Source of the DNA: JABSOG01 sp965277695 | GTDB lineage: Bacteria > Pseudomonadota > Gammaproteobacteria > Enterobacterales > Alteromonadaceae | NCBI GenBank assembly: GCA_965277695.1 | Contig: CBDIDQ010000130.1 | Span: 1 to 64,000 of the forward strand | Reading direction: 5' to 3' | DNA: 64,000 nucleotides | In this document: piece after piece, positions 36,258 to 48,000 of the stretch | Layout of the letters: each line of letters starts with the position of its first letter | Position numbering within the stretch: the first letter of the stretch is position 1 | The notes under the pieces: generated by a model | What the model saw: the letters and a program-made list of their open reading frames with translations, nothing else | Database searches by the model: none | What the model was told of the DNA's origin: nothing | Made by a program: the position numbers and the translations under genes

Positions 36258-39200
36258 ATGTCTTTATTTAGCAATACCGCTGGTATTACATCGCATTTTT
36301 ACTTAGAATCAGCGAAAATGCCCTTGCATCTAGCACAAGTGAAATCAATGCCGAATCAAACGCCTAATCAAACTGACAGTACCTTTATATACGATATTGA
36401 AAAACTTTTAAGTATTACTTCTGACGAGGTAGTCAAAGCAGGTTTGCTTTATAGTAAGCAAGATCGGGTGATTGACTATTTTCATCAGCAACAACAGCTG
36501 TTTGCCCGGGTTGAGGCCAGCGATAATGATGTACTTTATGATGTTGAGCTGTTTCACGATGAAGATGGCCAATTACAGGTAACTTGTGATTGTCGTAATA
36601 GCACTGAGTTGGTATGTAAGCACGCGGTCGCCACCCTTATTACTTATAATCAAGCAAATGGTCAAATTGACAAAGAAGCGCAGCAATTCAGTTCAGCCAA
36701 AGACACTGCGATCAAAGACCGGATCAAACGTGGTCAAACCGAAGTCAAAGCCAAGCATCTCAGTGGACACCCGTGGTTTGGCACTTGGCAGGCGGCTTCG
36801 CTGATTTCCAGTACCCATCGACCGCAAAACTATACTGTGCACATTCGTTCACTGAGCGAAAAGATCAATTACTGCACCTGCCCTGATTTGGCCAATAACC
36901 AACTCGGCACCTGCAAGCATATTGAGGCGGTGTTGCATCAAATCAGCAAACGGATGTTGCCGGATATGACCTTACTCAAACCGCAACCGCCATTTGTTTA
37001 CCAGTCATTTACCCAGCACAAACAAATCAAAATCCAGCGTACTGGCGCAATTGATGAGCCGCTGGCGGAGATCATTGATCAATACTTCGATCCACAGGGG
37101 ATCTTTACTGGCGAATTACCCGATGACTTTTTCAATTTCAGCAATGCCATTTACGGCAACGACAATATTGTTGTTGGTGAAGACGCAAAACAGGCGGTGC
37201 AAAAACTCGTCAGTGCGCAATCGCATCAACTCAAAGCGCACAAGATCCACCAGCAGATCATGTTATCTGATGGTCAATTGCCCGGCTTGAATGCCAAACT
37301 CTATCCTTATCAAATTGAAGGCACCGCGTTTTTGGCGGCCAACGGCCGAGGTTTACTGGCAGATGATATGGGATTGGGTAAAACCTTACAGGCCATTGCT
37401 GGGGCCATCCGTTTAATCCAACAAGAAGACATTAAGCGTATTGTGATTATTTGTCCGGCGTCATTAAAGCACCAATGGGCGCGAGAAATTGAAAAGTTCA
37501 GCGGCTTTTCGAGTCAGATCATTCAAGGCGGTCCACAAAAACGTCAAGCCCAGTATCATCAAGATAAAACCTTTTTCATTATCAATTATGAACTGGTGAT
37601 GCGGGATTTAACCCTGATCAATACTCTGCTTAAACCTGACTTGATGATCCTCGATGAAGCGCAGCGGATCAAGAACTGGCGAACCAAAGTGGCCTCATCA
37701 ATCAAACTGATCCAATCGACTTATGCTTTTGTGCTGACTGGCACACCGCTAGAAAATCGCCTCGAAGATTTATACAGCCTAATGCAAGTGGTCAATCAAG
37801 ATGTTTTGGGACCACTGTGGCGTTATCTCAGTGATTATCATATTACTGACGACAAAGGCAAAGTGCTGGGTTATCGCAATTTAACCGAACTGCGTGAACG
37901 TATTAGTCCGTTTATGTTGCGACGTAATCGCAGTATTGTCAGTGACCAATTGCCCGGCAGAACCACACTGCGACTTGACGTACCAATGACCACGCAACAA
38001 CTTGACCTTCATGACAGTGCTTTAGCTGCCGCCGCTAAATTAGCTTCCATTGCCAAAACCCGACCACTCACGCCATCAGAAAGCAACAGAATGATGGCGG
38101 CATTGCAACAAGCCAGAATGGCCTGTGACGCGGCTGGGCTGGTAGATAAACAAACCAAGGGCTCACCAAAGCTCAAAGAACTAAAAACCCTGATCACCGA
38201 ACAATGTATTGATAACGGCGTGAAAATGGTGGTGTTTTCGCAGTGGCGCGGCATGACCACCCTAGTTGAGGAAATGTTGCGAGCGATGAACGTTGGATTT
38301 GTTCATCTACATGGCGGCGTACCGACTGCCAAGCGTGGCGGATTAATGGACCAATTCAAAGATAATGATGCTATTAGCGTGTTTATCTCTACTGATGCTG
38401 GCGGCTCTGGTTTGAATCTACAAAGTGCTTCGATACTGGTTAACCTAGATATCCCGTGGAATCCGGCAGTGCTCGAACAGCGCAACGCCCGAATTCATCG
38501 GCTCGGTCAAAGCAACAAGGTGCAAATCATCTTAATGATCGCCGAAGATTCTTACGAACAAAGAGTTTATCAACTGGTCAACAACAAACAGGCTTTATTT
38601 GATAACGTGGTTGACCCACAAGGCAGCGAAGATGTGGTTGGCGTATCGAAAAAGGCGTTGGATAGTGTGCTCGATGATCTTAACAAAGACAACGAAGAGC
38701 CGACGGTCCATGACAGTGAAGATAAATTACCGTCAATCACCGTTCAAGGTAAGCAACCGCCAGTTGAAAAAGCCGACGCAGAAATCGTCCTACCCGAGAT
38801 GTTGCAATCTGATGAAGATCAACAAATCAAAGCCGTTTTATTACAAATTCAACAACACTTCGGTTCACGTATTGAACAAATAATGGCTAAAGGTGGCGGC
38901 CTGCTGATCATTGCCGACTCAGTAGAAGCTGACGACAACGGGTTTATCGCGACGCTTGAATTATCGATACCCATCGCCATTGTCGATGTCAAAACGATCC
39001 AGCAACTGCAAGGACTCGGCATTGATGCAATAACCACAGATGCTCAAGCCATCACCCTGCCCGAGGTCGTCGCAGCACCAACGATCAGTCTCTGGCTGCG
39101 ACAAGCGAAAGAAAGACTCAACGCCGCTGAAACGCTGCTTGCGCAAATGAAAGGAGAGGAAAATGGAGAGAAAAAAGGGAAACAAAACAGTGCTGTGATT

Positions 39201-39452
39201 GAATTAATTTGTGCAGCAATAGCTGCGTTTTTAACTGAAAAAGCCCAATTGCCACAATTAATGACTCACGAAAATATTCCACTATGGTTATATGCCACAG
39301 CGGTACCACAGCAACTATTAACCATGGAGCAAGCAACCATCATCAGCCGGGTCAGCGGATTACGACTTGCCGAGGCAATACCAGATGGCTTGTTGCGGCA
39401 ATGCTTTGATGAAGCGCAAGGGTTGGTGGCGGGCGATAACAATGCGCTGTAG
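36258..39452 (+). CDS. SNF2-family helicase with two SWIM zinc fingers
   Basis: 1064 aa. Two SWIM zinc fingers precede the motor: CDCx7CKH (Cys110, Cys112, Cys120, His122) and CTCx10CKH (Cys206, Cys208, Cys219, His221). The Swi2/Snf2 ATPase has motif I DDMGLGKT (Lys375), DEAQ (466-469), TGTPLENRLEDLYSL (III), and the C-terminal lobe with VVFSQWRGM, STDAGGSGLNLQ and RIHRLGQ (VI). All ATPase motifs look active. The last 250 residues are unassigned and partly charged. These proteins translocate on double-stranded DNA and remodel protein-DNA complexes; the SWIM fingers may bind nucleic acid or protein. The gene is divergent from mraZ and seems to stand alone. The start is uncertain: ATG 36258 has no clear ribosome site, and ATGs at 36318 and 36348 are alternatives that keep every domain. 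Confidence 0.9.
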   Translation: MSLFSNTAGITSHFYLESAKMPLHLAQVKSMPNQTPNQTDSTFIYDIEKLLSITSDEVVKAGLLYSKQDRVIDYFHQQQQLFARVEASDNDVLYDVELFHDEDGQLQVTCDCRNSTELVCKHAVATLITYNQANGQIDKEAQQFSSAKDTAIKDRIKRGQTEVKAKHLSGHPWFGTWQAASLISSTHRPQNYTVHIRSLSEKINYCTCPDLANNQLGTCKHIEAVLHQISKRMLPDMTLLKPQPPFVYQSFTQHKQIKIQRTGAIDEPLAEIIDQYFDPQGIFTGELPDDFFNFSNAIYGNDNIVVGEDAKQAVQKLVSAQSHQLKAHKIHQQIMLSDGQLPGLNAKLYPYQIEGTAFLAANGRGLLADDMGLGKTLQAIAGAIRLIQQEDIKRIVIICPASLKHQWAREIEKFSGFSSQIIQGGPQKRQAQYHQDKTFFIINYELVMRDLTLINTLLKPDLMILDEAQRIKNWRTKVASSIKLIQSTYAFVLTGTPLENRLEDLYSLMQVVNQDVLGPLWRYLSDYHITDDKGKVLGYRNLTELRERISPFMLRRNRSIVSDQLPGRTTLRLDVPMTTQQLDLHDSALAAAAKLASIAKTRPLTPSESNRMMAALQQARMACDAAGLVDKQTKGSPKLKELKTLITEQCIDNGVKMVVFSQWRGMTTLVEEMLRAMNVGFVHLHGGVPTAKRGGLMDQFKDNDAISVFISTDAGGSGLNLQSASILVNLDIPWNPAVLEQRNARIHRLGQSNKVQIILMIAEDSYEQRVYQLVNNKQALFDNVVDPQGSEDVVGVSKKALDSVLDDLNKDNEEPTVHDSEDKLPSITVQGKQPPVEKADAEIVLPEMLQSDEDQQIKAVLLQIQQHFGSRIEQIMAKGGGLLIIADSVEADDNGFIATLELSIPIAIVDVKTIQQLQGLGIDAITTDAQAITLPEVVAAPTISLWLRQAKERLNAAETLLAQMKGEENGEKKGKQNSAVIELICAAIAAFLTEKAQLPQLMTHENIPLWLYATAVPQQLLTMEQATIISRVSGLRLAEAIPDGLLRQCFDEAQGLVAGDNNAL

Positions 39453-39467
39453 AAAGCTGGCCATATT

Positions 39468-39881
39468 TTATTCGCCCAACAGTTGTTTAATTTCCTGGCG
39501 GAGTTCATCATTAACTTCGTAGCTCAGTTTGTAGATCACCATATCAATTATTTTTTGATCACTTTGTTTTTTTAATGATCTTATCAATTTCTTCAGGCCA
39601 ACTTTGGGCAGAATCACGCTTATCCAAGAGCCTATTTCACTTACTAAGTATTTTTGATAGCCAATTTCTAACAAAAATAATAAATTCGAATGCTTATTAA
39701 TTTTTTTAGCTAGGATCTTAATCAGTGAAACTCGTACAGGTCCTTCAAACTCATCAAGAAAAGGTACTGATAAATCCATAATTTCCTTTTCTGTTTGGCC
39801 CTCAAGCAAAACCATAATTTCGTCAACGTATAACTGGTTTGGCAACTGACTAACCATTTCTTTCAACTGACTATTTATCAT
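39468..39881 (-). CDS. Probable immunity protein of the displaced RHS tip
   Basis: 137 aa, not recognised by family. It starts inside the stop of the preceding RHS tip gene (4-base ATGA overlap), the arrangement expected for a toxin-immunity pair. The sequence is all-helical by pattern, with repeated hydrophobic units (EGPVRVSLIKILAKKI, SNLLFLLEIGYQKYLVSEI, LKKLIRSLKKQ) like short HEAT-type helices, and has no signal peptide, so it would act in the cytoplasm. It converges with the helicase gene. Function is inferred from position only. Its A+T-rich codon use differs from the helicase next door, which suits a horizontally acquired cassette. Confidence 0.6.
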   Translation of the reverse strand: MINSQLKEMVSQLPNQLYVDEIMVLLEGQTEKEIMDLSVPFLDEFEGPVRVSLIKILAKKINKHSNLLFLLEIGYQKYLVSEIGSWISVILPKVGLKKLIRSLKKQSDQKIIDMVIYKLSYEVNDELRQEIKQLLGE

Positions 39882-40768
39882 TTAAGTGGTCCTCTTGTGA
39901 ATTTATCTAGTGGTAATTTTGCTTGCCAGGCTTTGTCGGCTGTAGGCTTGTAATGGCCAGAGTTGTTATTCCAACTTTTTAGTACACCTCTGTTGGAACC
40001 ATGAGAAAAGCGAATATGACCAGCAAAATCGACTGCTTCGGAGCCATGGGATACATTGTAGTGACCAGTTCCAGCTCTACCAACATACGTCCTACCATTG
40101 AGTGTTACGAATTCATATTCACCTCTTGCTGTAAACATATTTCCAGCGCCGTCTACGGTTTTCCATTTTCCATTGTTTTGAATAAGTCTACGTAACGGTG
40201 GTGTATTATAAGTCTGCTCAGAAATCGTATTTTTAAATGGCTTAATTTCATTTGATGATGGATTTCTAATATTTTCTTTATCACCCTCGTCAGGCGGTAG
40301 ACCACCCGGGCTCGGCGTACTGACACCACTTAATTCAGAACCATAAGCCTCATTGACCCCCGGTGGATTACCATTATCACTTAGATTACCACTGTTATTT
40401 TGGCTGTTGCCGGGACCAATAACAGATGGAATAAGCTTATTTCTTATTAAATTGCCAAGACCACTACATTGCTGGATCCTGCCGCAGTTCGCTAAATGGG
40501 TTCGGTCCACGCTATCCTTACTCGGCAGTACAAAACTCACCACAGCCGGAGACTTAACCTCAGCCGCCTTAGGCTCCTGCGCTTTCTTGGCCTGTTTGGT
40601 ATCATGCCCATTGCTCAGCGTGGTTTTCAACCGACCAGTCAGATTACCAATTAAACTCGACCCGCCACTACCCACTGAACTAAAAAACGACTGCATCTGA
40701 CAGGTCGGATTCTGATCACACTTGCCCATATACCCGGTCGGATCAGTCCCCGCCAGTGGGTTGTTCAT
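39878..40768 (-). CDS. Displaced RHS C-terminal tip with putative toxin domain
   Basis: 296 aa from the first ATG, though the similarity to the large RHS protein extends upstream to 40855 (DYNLGRFLSVDPF). The first 80 or so residues (MNNPLAGTDPTGY, QNPTCQMQSFFSSVG, HDTKQAKKAQEP) are nearly identical to the region after the RHS core in the large protein at 42020-50188. Then the sequences diverge completely. The last 120 residues (RTYVGRAGTGHYNVSHG, NNNSGHYKPTADKAWQ, LPLDKF) are a different toxin-like module with an SGHYxP motif I have seen in polymorphic toxins but cannot name. No start codon precedes the ATG, because a TGA lies just above the homology. It is therefore probably a silent or recombinable tip, not a working effector on its own. 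Confidence 0.65.
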   Translation of the reverse strand: MNNPLAGTDPTGYMGKCDQNPTCQMQSFFSSVGSGGSSLIGNLTGRLKTTLSNGHDTKQAKKAQEPKAAEVKSPAVVSFVLPSKDSVDRTHLANCGRIQQCSGLGNLIRNKLIPSVIGPGNSQNNSGNLSDNGNPPGVNEAYGSELSGVSTPSPGGLPPDEGDKENIRNPSSNEIKPFKNTISEQTYNTPPLRRLIQNNGKWKTVDGAGNMFTARGEYEFVTLNGRTYVGRAGTGHYNVSHGSEAVDFAGHIRFSHGSNRGVLKSWNNNSGHYKPTADKAWQAKLPLDKFTRGPLK

Positions 40769-40855
40769 AATGTAACTGTACGGGTTAATACTCTGTGTGC
40801 TGCTCGGTGCTTGAATGAATGGATCAACACTCAGGAACCTGCCGAGGTTGTAATC

Positions 40856-40998
40856 AAGCGAGAGTCAAGTTATCACTAATTTGGTTTAGTGCAAAGGCAA
40901 CTGTGGTGATTTAACCGTCCATGGTGTGCGCCCTTCGTGCATCCTTGCACTCATCTCAGGGGAACAAAAAACTGCGAACCCTCGTTTCTAGTTCCCCT
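40856..40998. repeat. 143-bp palindrome-rich insert splitting the displaced RHS core
   Basis: Comparing the two RHS copies, the duplicate reads HMNGR up to 40999, then about 143 bases of unrelated DNA, then DYNLGRF from 40855. The intact copy reads HMNGRIYDYNVGRF without a break. The insert contains GGGGAAC (40959-40965) facing GTTCCCC (40991-40997), and GTGCA/TGCAC (40937-40950). It introduces stops in all relevant frames. It is too short for a transposase and I see no clear target duplication; a dispersed extragenic repeat is likely. Confidence 0.65.
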
Positions 40999-41364
40999 TC
41001 GCCCATTCATGTGGATCAACTGTTGTTCATTCAAATGTTCGTGGTCGGTGAAGCCTCGACGGTAACGGTTAGTGATTGATAAATCAGTGAATTGGGTGTT
41101 GCTGGCACTGGCGGATGAAGTTCTGCCGAAGGGGTCGAAGTAGCGTCGGCTGGTGATTTGAGCGTCGTGGTTGACTAATGTGGTTGCACTACCGAGTCGA
41201 TCACGCAGGGTATAGAGTAATTTGTGTTTTTGCTCAGGCGTCCAGCTGAGGACGGCGATATCGTCGATATACGCTCGCCAACTGCCGTCATAGTCCATTT
41301 CGAACAGCTTATTGATGTAATAGGTGGTACTCGTTTGGCCACTAATCGTCCGTGTTTGTTTGGT
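40951..41364 (-). pseudogene. Truncated second copy of the RHS core
   Basis: The frame reads KQTRTISGQTSTTYYINKLF, then YIDDIAVLSWTPEQKHKLLY, LRDRLGSATTLVNHDAQ, RYFDPFGRTS and RRGFTDHEHLNEQQLIHMNG, over 85 per cent like the core of the large RHS protein. At the 5' side the match stops abruptly near 41364 and gives way to unrelated A+T-rich sequence (41365-41564, no gene seen). At the 3' side it runs into the 143-bp insert and ends RRGTRNEGSQFFVPLR plus stop. The first ATG is at 41298. It is a leftover of an RHS duplication, joined downstream to the displaced tip. Confidence 0.8.
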
Positions 41365-41564
41365 GTTAAAAAGGGACGGAAGCAGTTATTTAAGAAGATT
41401 TTTTAAATTCCTTAGTTATAGCCGCACAGTTCCTTAATTGTAATTTTTTAACACGGTGATAAATTAAAGTACTAATTATTCAATGTGTTAGAAAAGTCTC
41501 ATTAAACAACTGACTTGAGCCCCTTTTTGACTTCTGAGCAGTCCACGATTCAAGAACCCAAAAA

Positions 41565-42020
41565 TTATTCTTGATGACGAAAAACAACATATACTTCGTC
41601 ATCTTCCCCCTCAATTATACACTCTGTATTAAAGCGTTGAGACGGAAAATCAATCGCAAGCTTTTTATCCCAGATAGAAGCAACGCTTTTTCCAATATAC
41701 CTAGCCTGCTCGGTTGTCATATTATTCAATAAACCATCAATATTTAATAAATTCATCCAGTATTCAAGCTCTGGGCCAGAATACCCTTGTTTGACTAACC
41801 CTTTGTATTTTTGCTCTTCAAATTCTTCTTTGAGAAAAACTTGATCATTATAAGAATAGAAATCTGGCCATAACAATTTTAAATAGGCAAACGTCAGATC
41901 AGGTGACTGTGGCTGAGTACTAAGGACTCCGTGCAGATAGTCATACAATGAAAACTTACCAACGTTGGCCTGTTTCCATTTTTCGTAGTCTAATAATTTT
42001 ATTGAGTCAAAATTATCCAT
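41565..42020 (-). CDS. Probable immunity protein of the large RHS toxin
   Basis: 151 aa, family not recognised. Its ATG shares one base with the TAA stop of the large RHS gene (TAATG), so the two should be translationally coupled. It is acidic and soluble, with no signal peptide (EYWMNLLNIDGLLNNM, FNTECIIEGEDDEVYVVF). Position directly after a polymorphic toxin tip, small size and acidic character are the usual signs of an immunity protein. It is unrelated in sequence to the putative immunity protein at 39468-39881, as expected if each protects against its own tip. Confidence 0.65.
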   Translation of the reverse strand: MDNFDSIKLLDYEKWKQANVGKFSLYDYLHGVLSTQPQSPDLTFAYLKLLWPDFYSYNDQVFLKEEFEEQKYKGLVKQGYSGPELEYWMNLLNIDGLLNNMTTEQARYIGKSVASIWDKKLAIDFPSQRFNTECIIEGEDDEVYVVFRHQE

Positions 42021-45000
42021 TAAGATCCCCTTGGTATTTCATCTGGTCTAGCAGGCCGTACCGTTGGCTTTCCTACAAATGTACGACCGTCTGGTGACCT
42101 GTTAATAGTATTTTCTTTTACATTAGGTCTTGGTATATTCCCGTGAGGCTTACCTATACCTCTGAATTGTTTTAATGTTCCATCGGCATTATGAGTCGTA
42201 TATTGTCCTTCAGAACCAGCTCTCTCTATTATTGTATGCGGGCGTCCTTCTGCTTCAACTAAAGCACCTGGTGGCCTATTACGAGGTTTATCTCGTAAAC
42301 TTTTTAATGCTTTAGCCTTTCCAGCAAGAACACCGATTACAGCTTGCCCAATGCCACTGGCATCACCTTTTGAGGCGGCAACAATTCCATTACTAACAGC
42401 ACTGGCCCCGGAAGCATCCAACAAAGTCTCACCTGATACGGCCCCACCAAGATTGTCTGATATCCCCTCAGCTGCTGACTTAAACACATTTGGAATATAT
42501 TGGTCTGTGTTATTCCATAGCTCTGATACACCAGCTTCCCAAGCATCCAGATTCGATGAATCAAAAACCCGATTATCAAAAGGATTTGCGCCACTGGTAA
42601 AGCTCACCTGAGCAACCGCCGCTGGAGACTGAATCTCAGCAGCCGCCTCAGGCTCCTGCGCTTTCTTGGCCTGTTTGGTATCATGCCCATTGGTCAGGGT
42701 GGTCTTCAACCGACCTGACAAGAGATTACCAATTAAACTCGAACCCCCACTACCCACCGAACTAAAAAACGACTGCATTTGACAGGTCGGATTCTGGTTA
42801 CATTTGCTGACGTATCCGGTTGGATCAGTTCCCGCCAGCGGGTTATTCATAATGTACGAATACGGGTTAATACTTTGGGTGCTGCTCGGTGCTTGAATAA
42901 ACGGATCAACACTCATAAACCGCCCGACATTATAATCATAAATTCGACCATTCATATGGATCAATTGTTGTTCATTTAAATGCTCATGATCTGTAAACCC
43001 TCGGCGATAGCGGTTAGTGGTGGATAAATCCGTGAATTGTGTGCTGGCGGTTGAAGTTCTGCCAAAAGGGTCGAAGTAGCGGCGGCTAGTGATTTGGCCA
43101 TCGTGGTTGACTAATGTTGTTGCGCTACCGAGTCGATCACGCAAGGTGTAGAGCAGTTTATGTTTTTGCTCAGGCGTCCAGCTGAGGACGGCAATATCGT
43201 CGATATAGGCCCGCCAGCTGCCGTCATTGTCGGTTTCAAACAGTTTATCGATGTAATAGGTGGTACTCGTTTGGCCACTAATCGTTCGTGTTTGTTTGGC
43301 TCGGGCATTGTCGCTGCCATAGATGAATTGGGTGGTGGCGTTGCGACCTGTGATGGTTAGCGGTTTGTTTAAGGCGTTGTAGGTTAAGGTTAATCCATCG
43401 CCGTTGATTAGATTTCCTCGGCCATCGTAATTGAAATTGACGATTTGACCACTGGCCTTTTCTAGTATGCATAGGGCGTTAGTGCCTGTGCAATATTGAT
43501 AAGCACTGTCTTTATTTGCGCTGTAATCGGTTTTCTTTAGCAGGTTGCCGACGGCATCATGAGCATAGTTCACTGAGAGACTGAATGCGGGTGAGGTATT
43601 GCTGGCGGTGTAAGTTGTCAGGCGATTAAGCGTGTCATAACTGTAGGTTTTGTTGAGTCCAGTTAAGTTATTGACTTCGGCTTTGATATTCAGATATTCG
43701 TCATATTCTGAGTAGGTGTGGCCATGCAGTTGGGTTAATCCTTTCGAGACAGATATTGTACTCATGGTGCCAGAGCTTTCGTTGAAACTACTGTTTTGCG
43801 ACATCAAATCGTTGGCTAACTTTGCGCCAGTGATATGGCCTTGCGCGTCGATGGCGGTCACTTCGCGATAGACATAATTTGAATTGGCGTTGCTGGTTTT
43901 GCTCAGATAACCTTGGGCGTTGTAGCTGTATTTCAGCGTTAAACCATTGGGATATTCTAAGGCTTTGGGACGACCAAGAACACTATCGTATTGATGTTTA
44001 ATGGTGCGGGTGACACCATCGGAGGTGACAGATAATTGGCTCAGTTGTAAGGCGTCATTATAGCCATAAGTTCGGGTAATACCTTGGTCGGTTTCGCTGG
44101 TCAGCAAGCCTTGTTTGAGGGTGTCCCAGGTGTATGTAGCAGTATCTTTTTGAGTGATTCGGCCTAATCCGTCACGGGTGAAGGTTTGAGTCACACCGCT
44201 GGCGGTTTGGCTTTCCAGTTCGCCGAAGGTGTTATAAGCAAAGATGGTGATGCCTTGATTGGGGTCGTCGACTTGGGTTTTATGACCGAAACCGTTGTAT
44301 GTCGCGGTGATGGTATTGCTGTTGGCGTCTTTAATGGTGAGTGGGCGACCTGCGTCATCGTAGGTGAAGGTGTTGGTGCCTGCTTTTGCATCAGTCGTTT
44401 TTAGCAACCAGCCGAGGCTAGCATAAGTGCGGGACATTTTTCGGCTATCGCTGCCGACACTGATTTCAGTTTTCAGACCATCATAAGTATAAGTTGACTG
44501 TAAACCGTGAGGCAGTTTGCGCCAGCCGGGGCGGTCAAGAGCATCGAAATCGCCAAATTCGGTGTAGTTTGCTATGACCGTATAAGGCAGTGATTCTTTG
44601 CTGAGATGACCAAGATTGTCGTAGATTTTATCGACGTATTCATAAGTGCCATCGAAGCCTTGGATCGCACTGCGTACATTACGACCGAGACTGTCGGTGT
44701 AGACCGCTTGAGTCGGAGCGCCTGCCTGAGTTGTGCGGGTCATCCAATTGGAATCAGCCACTAAATAACGAATATATTGGGTTGGAAAGCCTGTTGTTGT
44801 GACTGACAATGGACGGCCAATTTCATCCAATACTGTGCTGGTAACGATGTTATTCGGACCTATTTGCTTGGTGATAGTGCCAAAACCCATATCATATTCA
44901 AAACTGGTGGCATGGCTTTGTGCATTGGTGATTTTGTTTGGCAAATACTCGTCATCGGTGTAGCTGAATAGGGTTTGGCGAGCGGTTAAGTTTTCGCAGG

Positions 45001-48000
45001 CGCTGTTTTGTCCGGTTTCGGTGATTGAGCTGGTTAAACCGTAGCTGTTGAAGGTGCTTTCGCTGATGTGGGCGCATTTGCTGTCGCTGGCGGTTAAGGT
45101 GGTTTTGGTCGGCTTGAAATGGGTGTCGTCCCAGCTGTCAACGGTGAGTAATTGCCATTGCTCGCCGGTGGTGGTTTTGATTGAATTGTATTGGCTGGTT
45201 AAATCGCTAGGGGCGAAATCAATTTCTTTGATGGTGGTCGACAACGTATCGATAGTGGTGGTGATTTTGCCGATATTGCCCCAGCTATCGAGGTTACTGT
45301 AATCCATGGTTTGGGTGGATAACGCAACGCCCGCTAAATCAAATTGTTTTTGAATCGACTGACTGGTGTACCAGTGGTGGACGTTGGCGATGGTGTGTTC
45401 GGGATTGTCTAGCCAGCTATTGCTTAAGCTGGCGATGGTGATGTCACCGATTTGGCTTGTTTGGCTGATTAGCTGGCTGACTCGGGGGAACTTCTGCTCG
45501 AAAGTGCTGGTGGTGATGATATTCCGGGCGACGTCTTTTTCAGTCAGGGTGCGGAAGCCGGTAAAGCCTCGACCTTGCACATGATACATCGCGCCAGCGT
45601 AGCTATATTCCGTTTCGTTAAGGTCTCCAATGCCGTCACTTTGTTTGAACGATTGCACTGCATACATACTCGACGTGAAATGCAGATAGCCACCACCTTC
45701 GTAATCATGGTCAGTTTGGTAAAAGTCGCTACCACTAGACAGCGGTCGATAGTGCCATTGGCTTTGGTTTCCCGCGCCGTCGGTGACAGATTTGAGATAA
45801 TCCACTGCCTCATAATCACTGGTGGTTGCGCCGCTGCCCGCACCATAGTTTCGCACGATGTACGCACCGTAATGATTGTTAAAGATGGTGTCACTTTGAA
45901 TGCTGTTATTAACGCGGGGACCGTAATTGAAAATCACATCGAGATTGCCATCGCCAAAGGCATCGATAAAGGCGATTTCAGTGGCGGGTCCAATAACATC
46001 AGTGGCAGATTTGGTTGCTTGATAGCTGCCATCATCTTGGAGTTCGAAGGAGATCGCGTCATATTGATAAATTGAATCATCGTATTTTTTGGCGTCGACT
46101 ACCCCGGTTGAACGGGCGTAAATTTCGTCGCCACAACGAGTACCGTTACAAGCAGTAATTAACCGTTTTCCGGGCACTAACAACTCGTTAATCCCATCAT
46201 TATTGATATCGACACTTTGCAAGCTAGCGAAGTATTTTGGATAGTTCACCGTTTCAGTATCACCGCCACCACCAAAATCGATTTCAACTGATGATTTGGC
46301 GAGTAAAGTGGTATCGCTGAGATCTTGCCAATCCTTGAAATTACCATTGCCTAAGTTGATTCGAATCGACAGCAGTTGATCTTTCCAGCCGAGCACATCG
46401 GTTAACCCGTCGCCATTGATATCGATGAAATAGCTGAAAAACGAGAATTGACCATTGCCGTCATATACCGGGCTGGCAGGTGCTGGACTATCAACGAATG
46501 AAAGGGTTTCAGGCGTACTGTGGTTATGTTTAATGGTCCGAGGCTGACCCATCGGCATGGCTTTGAGTAAGGGGCCGTTCATTTGAGTGATAACTAAATC
46601 TGCCAAGCCGTTGCCGTCAAAATCACCAGCGAACGTGGCGTTTTCTTTGAGTACTCTTTTAGTGTTAACAACTTCACTATCGAAGGAATGAAGTATTTCA
46701 CCGGTGGCGGCATAAGGCGCTGAACCATCCATTGAGTGGACGAAAATTTCAAGCTGTGCCGTGTCACTCGGATTGTGTCGATAGACCACCGCATCAGGCC
46801 AGCCGTCGCCGTTGATATCTTGCAGACTATTAATACTATCGCCTCTGTCTTCACCGCTCGCTTTGGCAGCAATGGCAATATTGGTTTGAACATATCCCAA
46901 CGCATCGCCAGAATAATCTACGTTCAGATAACCGTTTTGATAGTTGAACGGGTCGATTTTGCCATCTAAATTAATGTCTGCTTGCTGACAATCGTAATTT
47001 AGCGTGGTTGCAATTCGGCGGCAATAATCATTGACTGTTAAGGTATTGGTACCCGTTTTACCTTGCTCGGCATTGACCATATAACCCGGGAAGTCTGCCG
47101 TGCCGTTGCCGTCAATATCGCCGTAAGGCATGATTTTTTCGATGGTTTTAACGTCTTGGTAAATCTCAACGCCGCCGAATTTTAGTGGTGTCGCTGGCGC
47201 AAAATTTAAACTGTCTGACCAATCAAAAGAGCTGATAGGCGTACAATGGTCGGCACCACAACGTTGCACACTACTTAGCAAACTACGTTGGCTGGCACCG
47301 CTTTGTTGGTAGACCAGTTTATAGCTGCTGATGGTACGCTCACCGATGGCAGTTTTGATGGTGCTGAGGCGTTTTCGGCTGACAATTTTACGACCCGCAA
47401 TATAGTTTTCGCGGCTATCGGCTCTATCTTCATAAACGAATTGAACACTGCGATCTCCTTGAATACCATCACTGCCAGTGTAATGAATGGCTGATAATAA
47501 GTGCTCGCCTGCATCGGTTTCTTCGTAGACATAATCAATAGTATTTTTACCGCCAGACCAAGACTCTTGAGTGATTCTCCAGCCCAGTACATCGGCACTT
47601 TCATAAGTGGCGGTTGAACCATCCGGTCGCGCGACACTGAAACCATCAGAGGTTGGGGTGACGACAACAAAGCTGTCCATTTCGGTGCGATAAACCCCGT
47701 CGACCAGAATCAGGCGTTGACCATTGAGGCAAAACCGATCTTTATTAGTGAAGGTCACCGATTGGCTAAACCCATCTTGCGCATAAGTTGGGGCGCATCG
47801 ACTAATCGCACCACCCGCATTCAGCGACCAACCCATGCCAACAATGCCGTTGCCATTTTGTGAGTTATAACCGAGAGAAACTGACGGTTGAACACCGTTA
47901 CGACCGGGCGGTAAAGCAATAGGAATATGATAACTGGCTTGACCGCCGACAACGCTAGCATTGCCACTCACAGATGAAGCCAATAGATCAACATCTGCTA

